The notes: generated by a model from the sequence alone, not told the origin. Counted from the stretch's first letter, positions 1 through 9,972 are shown. The stretch is DNA of 36,750 nt from Bacillota bacterium (GCA_021323605.1 JAJPKS010000012.1:1-36750); one strand, 5' to 3'. A program made the numbers and translations.

Positions 1-264
1 AAGGTCCTGGACCAGGCGGCGGACAGGATCGTGGACACCGCCCGGCGGGCCAACGCGCGCACGGCCGGCCCCATCCCCCTGCCCACCGAGATCCGCAAGC
101 ACACGGTGATCCGTTCGCCGTTCATCGACAAGGACTCTCGGGAACAGTTCGAGATGCGCACCCACAAGCGCATCGTCGACATCCTGGATCCCAACCCACG
201 TGTGGTGGACTCGCTGATGCGGCTCAACCTGCCCGCCGGCGTCTCCATCGAGATCAAGCTGTAG
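1..264 (+). CDS. rpsJ: 30S ribosomal protein S10 (5' end outside window)
   Basis: Small-subunit protein of the 30S head, also a transcription antitermination partner (NusE). The reading frame is open from the first base, so the N-terminus lies outside the window; 87 residues remain of about 102. The visible part carries the family core: GPIPLPT, then the [14 protein letters not shown] segment, and ends VSIEIKL, like other S10 proteins. First gene of the S10 block, three bases before rplC, as in most bacteria. Confidence 0.96.
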   Translation, partial: KVLDQAADRIVDTARRANARTAGPIPLPTEIRKHTVIRSPFIDKDSREQFEMRTHKRIVDILDPNPRVVDSLMRLNLPAGVSIEIKL

Positions 265-267
265 GCG

Positions 268-906
268 ATGACGAAAGGACTCCTGGCCCGCAAGCTGGGC
301 ATGACCCAGGTCTTCAACCCGGACGGCACGGTGGCGGCCGTCACCGTCCTCGAGGCCGGTCCCTGCCGGGTGCTCGACCTGCGCACGCCGGAGCGGGACG
401 GTTACCGCGCGGCCCGGCTCGCCTTTGGCCCCGTCGACGCCCGGCGCCTGAGCAAGCCCCGGCTGGGCGAGTTCCGCAAGGCCGGTCAGGAGCCGGCCCG
501 ACGGATCGTCGAGATCCGCGACTACGAGGGCGTGGAGCCCGGCCAGGAGCTGACCTGCGAGATCTTCGGCGAGGGTGAGCTGGTGGACGTGACCAGCACC
601 TCGAAGGGGAAGGGCTTCCAGGGCATGGTCAGGCGGCACGGGTTCGGTCGCGGCCCGGAGACCCACGGCTCGATGAACGTCCGCAAGCCGGGCTCGATCG
701 GGGCGACCGACGCCGCCCGGGTATTCAAGGGTCTGCGCATGGCCGGGCACATGGGCCACGTGCGCGCCACCGTGCAGGGGCTTCGGGTCCTGCGGGTCGA
801 TCCCCAGCGCAACCTCCTGCTGGTGCACGGCAGCGTACCCGGTCCGAAGGGCGGGGTGGTCGTGGTGCGCGGTTCCGTCAAGCAGAGGACGAAGAAGAAG
901 GGCTGA
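268..906 (+). CDS. rplC: 50S ribosomal protein L3
   Basis: Early-assembling large-subunit protein reaching towards the peptidyl transferase centre. It starts GLLARKLGMTQVF, the standard L3 N-terminus, and has the loop SKGKGFQGMVRRHGF and the GSIGATDAARVFKGLRMAGHMG signature near residues 130-170. At 212 residues it is of normal length. The ATG follows the rpsJ stop by three bases and the gene ends two bases before rplD, so it is probably translationally coupled within the S10 operon. Confidence 0.97.
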   Translation: MTKGLLARKLGMTQVFNPDGTVAAVTVLEAGPCRVLDLRTPERDGYRAARLAFGPVDARRLSKPRLGEFRKAGQEPARRIVEIRDYEGVEPGQELTCEIFGEGELVDVTSTSKGKGFQGMVRRHGFGRGPETHGSMNVRKPGSIGATDAARVFKGLRMAGHMGHVRATVQGLRVLRVDPQRNLLLVHGSVPGPKGGVVVVRGSVKQRTKKKG

Positions 907-908
907 CG

Positions 909-1685
909 ATGGCGAAGACGAGGACCGTGGACATCGCACCCGGGTCGGCCGTCCAGGAGATGGACCTATCCCGCCTGACCGTGCCCCGCTACGACGTCAA
1001 CGGGGAGCACGTCGGGGAGGTCGAGCTGCCGGCCTCGGTGTTCGCCGAGCGGCCGAACATGGCCGTGATGCACCAGGCCCTGGTCCGGCAACTGGCGAAC
1101 GCGCGCCAGGGGACGGCCTCCACCAGGACCCGCGCCATGGTGCGCGGCGGAGGGGCCAAACCCTATCGCCAGAAGGGCACCGGCCGGGCCCGGCACGGGT
1201 CCGTCCGTGAACCGTCGATGGTGGGCGGCGCCACCGTGTTCGGGCCGCATCCGCGCAGCTACCGCCAGCGGATGCCCCGGAAGATGCGCCGGCTGGCCCT
1301 GCGGTCGGCGCTGAGCGTCAAGGTCGCCGAGGGCAAGGTCGCCGTGCTCGACGGCTTCGCCCTCGAGGAGCCACGAACCCGGCCCATGGTCGAATTCCTG
1401 CGTCGGATCGGCGTGGAGCGATCGGTGCTGGTGGTCCTGCCCGCCCCCAACGACGTGGTCGCCCGCTCGATGGGCAACCTCCCCTGGGCCAAGCCGATCC
1501 TGGCCTACAACCTGAACTTGCGCGATCTCTTCACGCACGAGCAGCTGTTGATCGCGAACGACGCCGTGGGGCTGATCGCGGAGGTCCTCGCCTCCCCCCG
1601 CGCCCGCACCGGGGAGGAGGGATCCAATGACGTCTCCGGCCAGCGCCCGGGTGCGGTGGGAACCTCCGACGAGGTGGAGAGATGA
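909..1685 (+). CDS. rplD: 50S ribosomal protein L4
   Basis: Lines part of the peptide exit tunnel; in some bacteria it also represses its own operon. The core is clear: the tunnel-loop region with [19 protein letters not shown] (about residues 78-96), then [15 protein letters not shown]. At 258 residues it is longer than the usual ~205, with about 20 extra residues at the N-terminus and a polar tail of about 35 residues after the core. A later ATG at residue 18 could be the true start, but the first ATG sits two bases after rplC. The stop overlaps the rplW start (ATGA). Confidence 0.96.
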   Translation: MAKTRTVDIAPGSAVQEMDLSRLTVPRYDVNGEHVGEVELPASVFAERPNMAVMHQALVRQLANARQGTASTRTRAMVRGGGAKPYRQKGTGRARHGSVREPSMVGGATVFGPHPRSYRQRMPRKMRRLALRSALSVKVAEGKVAVLDGFALEEPRTRPMVEFLRRIGVERSVLVVLPAPNDVVARSMGNLPWAKPILAYNLNLRDLFTHEQLLIANDAVGLIAEVLASPRARTGEEGSNDVSGQRPGAVGTSDEVER

Positions 1686-1987
1686 GCCGGTCGCCAGCCG
1701 AGGTCATCCTGGGACCCGTCATCACCGAACGTTCCTACGCCCTCTTCCAGCAGGGTCGCTATACCTTCCGGGTCGCGAACGATGCCACCAAGCCGGAGAT
1801 CGCCCGGGCCCTGGAGGAGCACTACAAGGCGCAGGGCGTGAAGGTGGCCAGCGTGAACACGATCCACGTTCGTGGCAAGGTGCGACGGACCGGTCGCGGC
1901 CGGACCACGAAGCGGACCCCGGACTGGAAGAAAGCCGTCGTGACGTTGTCCGCCGGCAAGTTGGAAGGACTGTTCGGAGGGGTCTAG
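1682..1987 (+). CDS. rplW: 50S ribosomal protein L23
   Basis: Protein at the tunnel exit, the docking site for trigger factor and SRP. The family pattern is visible: [14 protein letters not shown] near the start, [20 protein letters not shown] in the middle and [12 protein letters not shown]. At 101 residues it is the usual length. It starts within the last four bases of rplD and ends one base before rplB, so coupling with both neighbours is likely. Confidence 0.97.
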   Translation: MSRSPAEVILGPVITERSYALFQQGRYTFRVANDATKPEIARALEEHYKAQGVKVASVNTIHVRGKVRRTGRGRTTKRTPDWKKAVVTLSAGKLEGLFGGV

Positions 1988-1988
1988 G

Positions 1989-2822
1989 ATGCCGGTTCGC
2001 AAGTACAAGCCGACCAGTCCGGGCCGTCGTTTCATGGCCACGCCCGGCTTCGAGGAGATCACGCGCTCGAAGCCGGAGCAGAGCCTCCTGGAGAAGCTGC
2101 CCCGGCGAGCCGGTCGCAACAACCAGGGGCGGATCACCGTGCGCCACCGCGGCGGCGGCGGACGGCGTATCTACCGGAAGATCGACTTCAAGCGCGACAA
2201 GATCGGCGTGCCGGGGACGGTGAAGAGCATCGAGTACGATCCCAATCGCACGGCCCGCATCGCGCTGGTGGCCTACCGGGATGGAGAGAAGCGCTACATC
2301 CTCGCCCCGCTCGGGCTCAAGGTGGGTGATCGGCTCATGAACGGCCCGGAGGCACCCATTCGAGTCGGCAACGCCTTGCCCCTGGCCCGGATTCCGGTCG
2401 GTTCGACCATCCACAACATCGAGCTGACCCTGGGCAGAGGAGGTCAGCTCGTCCGATCCGCGGGGACCTCGGCGCAGCTCCTCGCCAAAGAGGGCAACTA
2501 CGCGGTGGTGCGCATGCCGTCCGGCGAGCTGCGTCGCATCCACGTCCGCTGCATGGCCACCATCGGTCAGGTCGGGAACCTGGAGCACGAGAACGAGTCG
2601 GGGGGCAAGGCTGGCCGGTCGCGCTGGCTCGGCCGGCGCCCGGCCGTGCGCGGTTCCACCATGAACCCGAACGACCATCCGCACGGCGGTGGTGAGGGCA
2701 AGACGGGGCCAGGCGGCAATCCGAAGACGCCCTGGGGCAAGCCCGCGCTCGGTCTGCGCACGCGCAAGCCCAAGAAGGCCTCCAACAAGTTCATCATCCG
2801 TCGTCCGGAGCGGAAGCAGTGA
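1989..2822 (+). CDS. rplB: 50S ribosomal protein L2
   Basis: Large, highly conserved RNA-binding protein needed for subunit joining and peptidyl transfer. It opens with the typical [14 protein letters not shown], has [16 protein letters not shown] near residue 48, and the C-terminal signature [16 protein letters not shown], which holds the conserved histidine near the active centre, followed by [13 protein letters not shown]. The length of 277 is normal. A 20-base gap with a purine-rich GGGGAG site separates it from rpsS. Confidence 0.98.
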   Translation: MPVRKYKPTSPGRRFMATPGFEEITRSKPEQSLLEKLPRRAGRNNQGRITVRHRGGGGRRIYRKIDFKRDKIGVPGTVKSIEYDPNRTARIALVAYRDGEKRYILAPLGLKVGDRLMNGPEAPIRVGNALPLARIPVGSTIHNIELTLGRGGQLVRSAGTSAQLLAKEGNYAVVRMPSGELRRIHVRCMATIGQVGNLEHENESGGKAGRSRWLGRRPAVRGSTMNPNDHPHGGGEGKTGPGGNPKTPWGKPALGLRTRKPKKASNKFIIRRPERKQ

Positions 2823-2842
2823 GCGAGGATGGGGAGTAGGCG

Positions 2843-3127
2843 ATGTCGAGATCGCTGAAGAAGGGTCCCTACATCGATCCAAAGCTGGCCGAGAAGATCG
2901 CCCGGTTGAACGCCACCCATGAGAAGCGGGTGGTGCGTACCTGGGCCCGGGCCTCGACCATCTTCCCGGAGATGGTCGGCCACACGGTGGCGGTCCACGA
3001 CGGTCGCAAGCACGTGCCCGTGTTCATCACGGAGAACATGGTCGGCCACAAGCTCGGTGAGTTCGCCCCCACGCGCCATTTCCGTGGCCACGGGGGGAAG
3101 ACCGAGCGCGGGAGCCGGGTGCGATGA
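2843..3127 (+). CDS. rpsS: 30S ribosomal protein S19
   Basis: 30S head protein contacting S13 and the intersubunit bridge. The start [12 protein letters not shown] and the signature region [35 protein letters not shown] with TRHFRGHGG are standard. At 94 residues the length is normal. It overlaps rplV by four bases (ATGA), a coupling arrangement repeated many times in this block. Confidence 0.98.
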   Translation: MSRSLKKGPYIDPKLAEKIARLNATHEKRVVRTWARASTIFPEMVGHTVAVHDGRKHVPVFITENMVGHKLGEFAPTRHFRGHGGKTERGSRVR

Positions 3128-3591
3128 GCCGTCCCGCCGAGCCCTTCGCGCGGGCCAGGTACGTCAGGCGGTCACCACGCAAGGTGCGGCTGGTGGCGGG
3201 TCTGGTGCGCGGCCTGCGCGTCAGTGACGCGCTCGCCCAGCTCCAGTTCTCGCCCAAGCACGCAGCCCGCGACCTGGCCAAGGTGATCCGCTCGGCCGCG
3301 GCCAACGCCGAGCACAACTGGGATCTTCCCCGGGACCAGCTGTGGGTGAAACAGGTGGTGGTCGATCCCGGGCCGACCATGAAACGGATTCGACCGGTGA
3401 GCCGGGGCATGGCGCACCAGTACTTCCATCGCACGTGCCACATCACGGTCGTGGTCGAGGAGCGCCCGGAGCCGGCCGGCGGCCGGTCGGGCCGGCGGCG
3501 GTCCCCGGCGAGGAGGCCGGAGGCGCCGGCGGCGGAGGGCGAAGTGCCCGCGCAGCCCGAGACGTCGGACGAGGCCAGCGAGGGGGAATAG
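3124..3591 (+). CDS. rplV: 50S ribosomal protein L22 with C-terminal tail
   Basis: L22 lines the exit tunnel with L4. Residues ~6-118 form the normal domain: [19 protein letters not shown] near the start, the beta-hairpin region, and [28 protein letters not shown]. The last ~37 residues, from [13 protein letters not shown] onward, are an extra tail, first arginine-rich and then rich in Ala, Pro and Glu, probably disordered. Usual length is about 110-115, here 155. It ends four bases before the TTG start of rpsC. Confidence 0.96.
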   Translation: MSRPAEPFARARYVRRSPRKVRLVAGLVRGLRVSDALAQLQFSPKHAARDLAKVIRSAAANAEHNWDLPRDQLWVKQVVVDPGPTMKRIRPVSRGMAHQYFHRTCHITVVVEERPEPAGGRSGRRRSPARRPEAPAAEGEVPAQPETSDEASEGE

Positions 3592-3595
3592 TCCA

Positions 3596-4594
3596 TTGGG
3601 TCACAAGGTCCACCCGAACGCGTTTCGACTCGGGATCTACCGGGGCTGGGAGGCGAACTGGTTCGCCACCGGGAAGGACTACACCAAGCTCCTCCACGAA
3701 GACCTCGAGATGCGGCGCCTGATCGCCTCCCGGCTGCGCAACGCGGGCATCGCCCGGATCGAGACCGAGCGCTCGTCCAACGCCCAGATGACGATCACCA
3801 TCCATACCGCCAAGCCGGGCATCGTGATCGGCAAGGGCGGGGCGTCCGTCGATCAGCTGCGCGAGGATCTGGAGAAACAGTTCGGCAACCGGGTTCGCAT
3901 CTCCATCCAGGAGATCAAGCAGCCCGAGCTCGATGCCCAGCTGGTGGCCGAGAACATCGCCTCGCAGCTGGAGCGGCGGATCAGCCATCGGCGGGCGATG
4001 AAGCAGTCGATCCTGCGCACCATGCGGGCCGGCGCCCGGGGCGTCCGGATCGAGCTGAGTGGTCGTCTGCGTGGGGCGGAGATGGCCCGGCGTGAGTGGG
4101 ATCGCGAGGGCCGGGTGCCGCTCCACACGCTGCGGGCCGACATCCAGTTCGGCCAGGCGACGGCGCGGACGACGTTCGGGGTGATCGGCGTCAAGGTGTG
4201 GATCTACCGGGGCGACGTCTCGCTGCGGCGTGGTGAGCAGCTCGCCGAGTCGGCCGCGGAGCCGGCCGCGGGGGAGCAGGTGGCTCCCGCAGCCCGGGCC
4301 GAGCAGGCCGCCGGCGGTCCGGGAGCCGGCCAGGGTCAGCAGCCCGGTGGCCAGCGCCGCCGGCGTCGCGGCAGCCGCGGCGGCCAGGGGGGTGGGCAGG
4401 CCCGGGCGCAGCAGGGCCGTCAGGGCGGCGGGTCCCAGGGCCCCAGGCCGGGGCACGCTCGGGACCAGGTCGGGCCCTCCGGCGAGCACGCCGGTACCGC
4501 GCCGGACGACACCACCGCGGCCACGCCGTCCGGGAGGTCCGATGAGGTCGCGCCCGAGGCGGGTCAGGAGGGGAGTGACAATGCTCCTGCCTAA
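3596..4594 (+). CDS. rpsC: 30S ribosomal protein S3 with long Gly/Arg/Gln-rich tail
   Basis: S3 lies at the mRNA entry channel. The TTG start is fixed by the N-terminus [19 protein letters not shown], which matches the family, and by a GAGGGGGA ribosome site just upstream. The KH domain shows [20 protein letters not shown] near residue 80, and the C-terminal domain ends around [10 protein letters not shown] (~residue 205). From ~218 to 332 follows a low-complexity tail: Ala/Glu, then a Gly-Gln-Arg run with five arginines in a row, then an acidic end. S3 is usually 210-280 residues. It overlaps rplP by 14 bases. Confidence 0.96.
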   Translation: MGHKVHPNAFRLGIYRGWEANWFATGKDYTKLLHEDLEMRRLIASRLRNAGIARIETERSSNAQMTITIHTAKPGIVIGKGGASVDQLREDLEKQFGNRVRISIQEIKQPELDAQLVAENIASQLERRISHRRAMKQSILRTMRAGARGVRIELSGRLRGAEMARREWDREGRVPLHTLRADIQFGQATARTTFGVIGVKVWIYRGDVSLRRGEQLAESAAEPAAGEQVAPAARAEQAAGGPGAGQGQQPGGQRRRRRGSRGGQGGGQARAQQGRQGGGSQGPRPGHARDQVGPSGEHAGTAPDDTTAATPSGRSDEVAPEAGQEGSDNAPA

Positions 4595-5024
4595 GCGGGT
4601 CAAGCACCGCAAGGTCCAGAAGGGCCGCCGGAGGGGGATCGCGAGCCGCGGGAACACCATCTCGTTCGGGCAGTTCGCCCTGCAGGCGGTCGAGGCCTGC
4701 TGGATGACGAACCGGCAGATCGAGGCGGCTCGACGGGCGATGACCCGTCACGTTCGTCGTGGCGGCCAGATCTGGATCCGGGTCTTCCCGGACAAGCCGG
4801 TGACCAAGAAGCCCGCCGAGACCCGCATGGGCTCGGGGAAGGGCAACCCCGAGGGCTGGGTCGCCGTCGTCAAGCCCGGACGCATCCTGTTCGAGATGGG
4901 CGGGGTGGATCCCGAGGTGGCCAGGGAGGCCATGCGCCTGGCCGCGGCCAAGCTGCCCATCAGGACCCGCTTCCTGTCTGCGGCCGAGGGCCAGGTCGGG
5001 CACGCCGGGGGTGCGGAGAGGTGA
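4581..5024 (+). CDS. rplP: 50S ribosomal protein L16
   Basis: L16 sits near the A site and the peptidyl transferase centre. The ATG inside the end of rpsC gives the exact family N-terminus [19 protein letters not shown]; longer upstream extensions in this frame are only the shadow of rpsC. Other hallmarks are [32 protein letters not shown] and [19 protein letters not shown]. Length is 147 residues, slightly over the usual 137-144. The stop overlaps the rpmC GTG start (GTGA). Confidence 0.97.
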   Translation: MLLPKRVKHRKVQKGRRRGIASRGNTISFGQFALQAVEACWMTNRQIEAARRAMTRHVRRGGQIWIRVFPDKPVTKKPAETRMGSGKGNPEGWVAVVKPGRILFEMGGVDPEVAREAMRLAAAKLPIRTRFLSAAEGQVGHAGGAER

Positions 5025-5404
5025 AGGCTGAGGAGCTGAGGGCGCTGGACGTCGCCGAACTCGAGGACCGGCTCAAGGGCGCACGCCGCGAGCTGTACGA
5101 GCTGCGCTTCAAGCTGGCGGTCGGCCAGCTCGAGAACCACCGGCAGATCCGGAGGACGCGGAAGGACATCGCCCGCATCCTGACCGTGCTGCATCAGCGC
5201 CGGCTGGAGAGCTCGCTGGAGGACGCGGCCGTCCCCGCGGCGGTGGCGGCCTCGTCCGCCGCCGAGGTGTCGGCCCCCGTCCAGGAGACGCCCGAACACG
5301 TGGAAGCTCCGAGGCCGGGCGAGCCAGGGGCGACCCCGCCGCGCGACCAGGGGTCGGGGGACCCCGGAGGTCCGGGCACGGATCGAGAGGAAGACGATGA
5401 CTGA
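5021..5404 (+). CDS. rpmC: 50S ribosomal protein L29 with acidic C-terminal extension
   Basis: L29 lies near the tunnel exit. The first ~65 residues are a normal L29: [29 protein letters not shown], then [26 protein letters not shown]. The remaining ~60 residues are an unusual tail rich in Ala, Pro, Glu and Asp ending in a run of acidic residues, likely disordered. Typical L29 is 60-75 residues, here 127. GTG start overlapping rplP; its end overlaps the rpsQ start by eight bases. Confidence 0.95.
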   Translation: MKAEELRALDVAELEDRLKGARRELYELRFKLAVGQLENHRQIRRTRKDIARILTVLHQRRLESSLEDAAVPAAVAASSAAEVSAPVQETPEHVEAPRPGEPGATPPRDQGSGDPGGPGTDREEDDD

Positions 5405-5669
5405 GGCACAGACCCAGCAGCGCGGTTACCGGAAGGTGCGGACGGGACGCGTCGTCTCCGACCGGATGGACAAGACGGTGGTGGTTCAGGTGTCCAACCT
5501 GAAGCCGCACCCGCTCTACAAGAAGGTGATCCAGCGCCGGGTCCGCTTCAAGGCGCACGACGAGCGCAACGAGTGCCGCGTGGGCGACCTGGTGCGGATC
5601 ATGGAGACCCGGCCGCTCTCGAAGGACAAGCGCTGGCGCGTGGTCGAGATCGTGGAGAAGGCTCGCTGA
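5397..5669 (+). CDS. rpsQ: 30S ribosomal protein S17
   Basis: Primary 16S rRNA-binding protein with an OB fold. The family segments [71 protein letters not shown] are all present. At 90 residues it is normal, with about ten extra polar residues at the N-terminus. Starts within the rpmC tail and ends two bases before rplN. Confidence 0.97.
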   Translation: MTEAQTQQRGYRKVRTGRVVSDRMDKTVVVQVSNLKPHPLYKKVIQRRVRFKAHDERNECRVGDLVRIMETRPLSKDKRWRVVEIVEKAR

Positions 5670-5671
5670 CC

Positions 5672-6040
5672 ATGATCCAGCAGGAGACCAGGCTCAAGGT
5701 CGCCGACAACAGCGGGGCCCGTGAGCTGCTCTGCATCCGCGTGATGGGCGGCAGCAAGCGCCGCTACGCCCGGGTGGGCGACGTCATCACCGCCACCGTC
5801 AAGTCGGCCCAGCCGGGCGGCCAGGTCAAGAAGGGCGAGATCGTACGGGCCGTCGTCGTTCGCGTGGCCAAGGAGTATCGGCGCCCGGACGGCTCGAACA
5901 TCCGCTTCGACGACAACGCGGCCGTCCTCATCAACCCCCAGAACAACCCCAGGGGCACCCGCATCTTCGGCCCGGTGGCGCGAGAGCTGCGGGAGCGGAA
6001 CTTCATGAAGATCGTGTCCCTGGCCCCGGAGGTGTTGTAG
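5672..6040 (+). CDS. rplN: 50S ribosomal protein L14
   Basis: Intersubunit-face protein, 122 residues, exactly the family length. The ATG before [15 protein letters not shown] was chosen because this is the canonical start; upstream in-frame sequence is the shadow of rpsQ. Further signatures are [50 protein letters not shown] and [28 protein letters not shown]. The GTG of rplX follows the stop directly. Confidence 0.98.
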   Translation: MIQQETRLKVADNSGARELLCIRVMGGSKRRYARVGDVITATVKSAQPGGQVKKGEIVRAVVVRVAKEYRRPDGSNIRFDDNAAVLINPQNNPRGTRIFGPVARELRERNFMKIVSLAPEVL

Positions 6041-6427
6041 GTGCTCAGGAACAAGCCGCGCCCCCGGCCACGGCGGCTGGACCTCGCGCCCGGCGACACG
6101 GTGCTCGTGGTCGCCGGCAAGGACCGGGGCAAGACCGGTGAGATCCTGCGGACGCTGCCGCGCGAGGGCAAGGTGGTGGTGAAGGGCGTCAACATCCTGA
6201 AGCGGCACGTCAAGGCGGGCCGGCGCGCGGGCGGCAACACGGCCATGCAGGGCGGCATCGTCGATTTCGAGGCTCCCCTGGACCGGAGCAACGTGATGTT
6301 GCTCTGCCCGTCCTGTAACCGGCCCACCCGCATCAAGCACATCGTGCTCGAGAACGGCGAACGGGCGTTGCAGTGCCGCCGCTGCGGGGAACCCTACGAG
6401 CGGCCGAGGAGGGTCGAGGCCCAGTGA
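6041..6427 (+). CDS. rplX: 50S ribosomal protein L24 with C-terminal zinc ribbon
   Basis: Assembly-initiating large-subunit protein. The KOW motif region [21 protein letters not shown] is near residues 18-38, followed by [11 protein letters not shown] and [17 protein letters not shown]. The last third carries two CxxC knuckles (CPSC and CRRC, ~28 residues apart), a probable zinc ribbon, intact here. Length 128 against the usual 102-110. GTG start directly abutting rplN, and GTGA overlap with rplE. Confidence 0.97.
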   Translation: MLRNKPRPRPRRLDLAPGDTVLVVAGKDRGKTGEILRTLPREGKVVVKGVNILKRHVKAGRRAGGNTAMQGGIVDFEAPLDRSNVMLLCPSCNRPTRIKHIVLENGERALQCRRCGEPYERPRRVEAQ

Positions 6428-6990
6428 GCGTCGCCACCGTGACCAGGGAACCCAACCTCCTCGTCCAGTACCGGGAGAAGGTGGTCCCGGCCCTCATCCG
6501 GGAGTTCGACTACTCCAACGCGATGCAGGTTCCCCGGATCGCCAAGATCGTGGTCAACATCGGCATCGGGGAGGCCAAGGACAACCCGCAGGCCCTGGAG
6601 GCCGCGGTCCAGGACGTGCGCGCCATCACGGGTCAGCAGCCGATCGTGGTCAAGGCCCGGAAGTCGGTGGCCGCCTTCAAGCTGCGCGCCGGCATGCCGG
6701 TGGGCATCAAGGCGACCTTGCGCGGTCGCCGGATGTGGTATTTCCTCGAGAAGCTCGTCACCGTGGCCCTGCCTCGCATCCGGGACTTCCGGGGCATCGA
6801 CCCGGACGGCTTCGACGGTCGCGGCAACTACTCACTGGGGTTGCGGGAGCAGATCATCTTCCCGGAGATCGACTACGACAAGATCGACAAGCTCCGTGGG
6901 CTCGAGGTGGTGATCGTGACCACGGCGAAAACGGATGAAGAGGGCCGCTCGCTGCTCGTGCAGCTGGGCATGCCGTTCCGCAAGAGGTAG
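6424..6990 (+). CDS. rplE: 50S ribosomal protein L5
   Basis: Central protuberance protein that binds 5S rRNA. The GTG overlapping the rplX stop gives [23 protein letters not shown], and the body has [59 protein letters not shown] and [21 protein letters not shown]. About 188 residues, the normal size. Four bases separate the stop from the TTG of the next gene. Confidence 0.97.
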   Translation: MSVATVTREPNLLVQYREKVVPALIREFDYSNAMQVPRIAKIVVNIGIGEAKDNPQALEAAVQDVRAITGQQPIVVKARKSVAAFKLRAGMPVGIKATLRGRRMWYFLEKLVTVALPRIRDFRGIDPDGFDGRGNYSLGLREQIIFPEIDYDKIDKLRGLEVVIVTTAKTDEEGRSLLVQLGMPFRKR

Positions 6991-6994
6991 GAGA

Positions 6995-7180
6995 TTGGCC
7001 AAGAAGGCAGCGATCGAACGCTGGAAACGGCCTCCCAAGTTCAGGGTTCGGTTTCACAACCGGTGCCGGCTCTGCGGCCGCCCGCGGGCGTACATGAGGC
7101 AGTTCGGCATGTGCCGTATCTGCTTCCGGAGGCTGGCCGCCGAGGGCCGTATCCCCGGTGTGACCAAGTCGAGCTGGTGA
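6995..7180 (+). CDS. rpsN: 30S ribosomal protein S14, zinc-binding type
   Basis: A 61-residue S14 of the short zinc type. Start is TTG, giving [23 protein letters not shown], with a GGTAGGAG ribosome site directly upstream. The zinc site is two CxxC pairs, CRLC and CRIC, 12 residues apart, and the C-terminus [10 protein letters not shown] is typical. The long non-zinc form seen in many proteobacteria is absent here. The last base of its stop is the first base of the rpsH ATG. Confidence 0.97.
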   Translation: MAKKAAIERWKRPPKFRVRFHNRCRLCGRPRAYMRQFGMCRICFRRLAAEGRIPGVTKSSW

Positions 7181-7605
7181 TGGCGAAGAAGACAGGAGTC
7201 GGCGTCCCCTCCGATCCGATCGCCGACATGCTGACCAGGATCCGGAACGCGAACGCGGCCCGGCACGCCGAGGTGCGGGTGCCCTCCTCCAGACTCAAGC
7301 TGGAGATGGCCAGGGTCCTCAAGGAGGAGGGGTACATCGCGGACTACGAGGTCGAGCCGGCGGTGGGGCAGGCGGGCGAGGTGCTGAAGATCACGTTCGT
7401 GTCGCGTCCGGACCGCCGCCGGGTCATCTCCGGGGTGAAGCGCATCAGTCGTCCCGGCCTCCGGGTGTACGCTCGCAAGACCGAAATCCCCCGTGTTCTG
7501 GGCGGCCTGGGCATCGCCATCCTCTCCACCAGCAAGGGCGTGATGAGCGGCCGCCAGGCGCTGCGCGCCGGCGTGGGTGGTGAGGTCCTCGCCTACGTCT
7601 GGTAG
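7180..7605 (+). CDS. rpsH: 30S ribosomal protein S8
   Basis: Primary binder of the central domain of 16S rRNA. After a short N-terminal addition of about nine residues it reads [19 protein letters not shown], and it ends with [21 protein letters not shown]...GGEVLAYVW, the standard S8 C-terminus. 141 residues against the usual ~130. The ATG shares a base with the rpsN stop (TGATG), so translation is probably coupled. A 20-base gap precedes rplF. Confidence 0.97.
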   Translation: MAKKTGVGVPSDPIADMLTRIRNANAARHAEVRVPSSRLKLEMARVLKEEGYIADYEVEPAVGQAGEVLKITFVSRPDRRRVISGVKRISRPGLRVYARKTEIPRVLGGLGIAILSTSKGVMSGRQALRAGVGGEVLAYVW

Positions 7606-7625
7606 GACGCGAGGTGACAGGGTAG

Positions 7626-8171
7626 ATGTCGAGAATCGGAAGACTCCCCATTCGGATCCCGGACGGTGTGACCGTCAGCGTGGACGGCAACCGGGTGGCG
7701 GTTCAGGGGCCCAGGGGGCAGCTGGAGCGCGCCGTCCCGGCGCAGATCACCGTGCGCGTGGAGGACGGCCAGGTGCTCTGCGAGCGTCCCAGCGACGGCC
7801 GGGTGCACCGCTCCCTGCACGGGCTGACCCGCACCCTGGTGGCCAACATGGTTCAGGGCGTCTCGCAGGGCTTCCGCAAGGAGCTGGAGCTGGTCGGCGT
7901 CGGCTACCGGGCTCAGAAGCAGGGTGAGGACCTGGTCCTGAGCCTCGGCTTCTCGCATCCGGTGCGCTATCGTCCGCCGGCGGGGGTGAGTATCGAGGTC
8001 TCGGACCCGACCCACTTCGCGGTCAGCGGCATCTCCAAGGAGCAGGTGGGCCAGGTGGCGGCCGATCTCCACCGCCTGCGGCCGCCCGAGCCGTACAAGG
8101 GCAAGGGCGTCATGTATCGGGGCGAGCAGGTCCGGCGCAAGGCCGGCAAGGCCGGCAAGGGGGCCAGGTAA
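7626..8171 (+). CDS. rplF: 50S ribosomal protein L6
   Basis: Protein near the factor-binding site of the 50S subunit. [33 protein letters not shown] is the typical N-terminal domain start; the second domain has [19 protein letters not shown] and the C-terminal signature [24 protein letters not shown]. 181 residues, the normal length. Two bases before rplR. Confidence 0.98.
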   Translation: MSRIGRLPIRIPDGVTVSVDGNRVAVQGPRGQLERAVPAQITVRVEDGQVLCERPSDGRVHRSLHGLTRTLVANMVQGVSQGFRKELELVGVGYRAQKQGEDLVLSLGFSHPVRYRPPAGVSIEVSDPTHFAVSGISKEQVGQVAADLHRLRPPEPYKGKGVMYRGEQVRRKAGKAGKGAR

Positions 8172-8173
8172 CC

Positions 8174-8527
8174 ATGATCACACCCTTCGATCGCAAGGCC
8201 GCGCGCCGGCGTCGCCACCGCCGGGTGCGGGTCGAGCTGAAGGGCACGGCCCGGCGGCCGCGCCTGGCCGTGTACCGGAGCCTGCACCACGTGTACGCCC
8301 AGGTCATCGACGACGAGTCGGGGCGCACCCTGGCGGCGGCCTCGACCCTGCAGCTCCGCTCCGGCGCCAAGAACCTCGAGGCCGCGGCGGCGGTTGGGCG
8401 CGCCATCGCCGAGAAGGCCAGGGCGGCGGGGGTGACCCGCGTGGTGTTCGACCGTGGCGGGTTCCTCTACCACGGTCGCGTCAGGGCGCTCGCGGACGCC
8501 GCGCGCGAGGCCGGATTGGAGTTCTAG
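8174..8527 (+). CDS. rplR: 50S ribosomal protein L18
   Basis: 5S rRNA-binding protein. Basic N-terminal stretch ([14 protein letters not shown]), then [62 protein letters not shown], all typical of L18. 117 residues, normal. Sixteen bases separate it from rpsE. Confidence 0.97.
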   Translation: MITPFDRKAARRRRHRRVRVELKGTARRPRLAVYRSLHHVYAQVIDDESGRTLAAASTLQLRSGAKNLEAAAAVGRAIAEKARAAGVTRVVFDRGGFLYHGRVRALADAAREAGLEF

Positions 8528-8543
8528 TCGATGGGAGCACGCC

Positions 8544-9107
8544 ATGGGGATGCGCAGCCCGACGTACGCTGACCGCTCCGAGCTGACCGAGCGCGTGGTC
8601 AGCCTGAACCGCGTGGCCAAGGTCGAGAAGGGCGGACGCCGCTTCTCGTTCTCCGCTCTGATCGTGGTCGGTGACATGAACGGGCGGGTCGGTGCCGGCC
8701 TGGGGAAGGCCCGGGAGGTGCCCGAGGCCATCCGCAAGGGCGTCGAGATCGCGAAGCGAAACATGATCACGGTTCCCATGGTCGGGACGACGATCCCGCA
8801 CGAGGTCCGCTTCAAGTGGGGAGCGGCCAGGATCCTGATCAAGCCGGCGGCGCCCGGCACCGGGGTGATCTCGGGAGGCGCGATGCGGGCCGTGATCGAG
8901 CTGGCCGGCATCAAGGACATCCTCACCAAGTCCCTGGGCAGCAACAATCCCATCAACACGGTTCGGGCCACGATCGAGGCCTTGCGTTCCCTGCGCACCG
9001 CCCAGGAGGTGGCCGAGCTGCGCGGCAAGGAGGTGGAGCAGATCGTCGGGCCGCGCCTGGCCGCCGCCTATCGGGCGGCGGAGCAGGATGGAGGGGTTCA
9101 GGCATGA
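8544..9107 (+). CDS. rpsE: 30S ribosomal protein S5
   Basis: 30S protein important for decoding accuracy and mRNA helicase activity. The ATG giving [23 protein letters not shown] fits the family; in-frame sequence further upstream belongs to rplR. Core motifs: [38 protein letters not shown], and [22 protein letters not shown], then [16 protein letters not shown]. 187 residues. Overlaps rpmD by four bases (ATGA). Confidence 0.97.
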   Translation: MGMRSPTYADRSELTERVVSLNRVAKVEKGGRRFSFSALIVVGDMNGRVGAGLGKAREVPEAIRKGVEIAKRNMITVPMVGTTIPHEVRFKWGAARILIKPAAPGTGVISGGAMRAVIELAGIKDILTKSLGSNNPINTVRATIEALRSLRTAQEVAELRGKEVEQIVGPRLAAAYRAAEQDGGVQA

Positions 9108-9421
9108 CCGCGACACCAACCTCGAGCCGGGGGGCGGCGGCTCCGACCGGGGACGGCGACCGGCTCCCGGCGACGATCCGGGCGACCTGGAAGAAGAGCG
9201 CGATCGGATACTCTTGGAAGGTCAAGGCGACCATCCGGTCCCTGGGCTTCCGCAGGCTGAACCAGGTCAGAGAGCTGCCGGATACGCCTGCGGTACGCGG
9301 CATGCTGGCCAGCGTTGGCTTCCTGGTGGCGGTCGATGGGCAGCCGTGGCGTCCGCCCCGGCGGGCCAGGTACAAGACACCGCGGGCCCGTTCGGCCAAG
9401 AAGCACTCGAGGGGTAGGTAG
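9104..9421 (+). CDS. rpmD: 50S ribosomal protein L30, extended at both ends
   Basis: The central ~60 residues are L30: [55 protein letters not shown]30 is normally about 60 residues; this one has 105. About 24 polar residues precede the core and ~28 basic residues follow (ending in AKKHSRGR). The start overlaps the rpsE stop as ATGA, which supports the long N-terminus; internal starts are not obvious. Two bases before rplO. Confidence 0.93.
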   Translation: MTATPTSSRGAAAPTGDGDRLPATIRATWKKSAIGYSWKVKATIRSLGFRRLNQVRELPDTPAVRGMLASVGFLVAVDGQPWRPPRRARYKTPRARSAKKHSRGR

Positions 9422-9423
9422 CG

Positions 9424-9900
9424 GTGGAGTTGCACGATCTCCGGCCGCCGGTGGGCGCCCGCCGCCGGCGGGTACGCGTCGGCCGCGGCACCGGTTCGGG
9501 ACGCGGCAAGACATCCGGGCGGGGGCAAAAGGGTCAGCTCGCCCGAAGCCAGGGTTTTCGCCTCGGCTTCGAGGGCGGTCAGATGCCCCTCGGCCAGCGC
9601 CTGCCCAAGCTGGGGGGATTCAAGAACCCGTTCAAGCGCGTCTACGCGGTGGTCAACCTGACCGGGCTGAACCGCTTTGCCGACGGTGCGACGATCGGTG
9701 TCCAGGACCTCTACGAGACCGGCCTGGCCCGGCCCGGAATGCCGGTGAAGCTCCTCGGCGCCGGCGAGCTGCGCCGCCGGCTGGAGGTCTCGGCCCACGC
9801 CGTGAGTGATCGGGCCCGTTCGGCCGTCGAGGCGAAGGGCGGCCGGGTGACGATCGTCGAAGAGCCTGCCCGACCCCGGCGCAGGACGGCGCGCGGATAG
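9424..9900 (+). CDS. rplO: 50S ribosomal protein L15
   Basis: Late-assembling large-subunit protein. GTG start preceded by GAGGGGTAG; the protein begins MELHDLRPPVGAR and has the glycine-rich GRGTGSGRGKTSGRGQKGQ, then GFEGGQMPLGQRLPKLGGFKNPFK. 158 residues, normal for the family. This is the last gene of the uninterrupted block; a 216-base non-coding gap follows before secY. Confidence 0.97.
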   Translation: MELHDLRPPVGARRRRVRVGRGTGSGRGKTSGRGQKGQLARSQGFRLGFEGGQMPLGQRLPKLGGFKNPFKRVYAVVNLTGLNRFADGATIGVQDLYETGLARPGMPVKLLGAGELRRRLEVSAHAVSDRARSAVEAKGGRVTIVEEPARPRRRTARG

Positions 9901-9921
9901 GACGGTCCGAGGGGTGCGTCC

Positions 9922-9972
9922 GCCGGCATGCGGCCGCCGCGTCGCCGCCGGAGCCCGGCGCCGCATGCCGGC
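9922..9972 (+). other. Long inverted repeat in the rplO-secY gap
   Basis: Two perfect 13-base arms, GCCGGCATGCGGC (9922-9934) and its complement (9960-9972), flank a 25-base centre that holds a smaller GCCGG/CCGGC hairpin (9947-9959). No T-run follows, so it is not a classical rho-independent terminator. It could be a U-less terminator, an attenuator or an RNA processing site between the spc ribosomal genes and secY. The rest of the 216-base gap holds nothing else recognisable except a possible -10 near secY. Confidence 0.6.
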
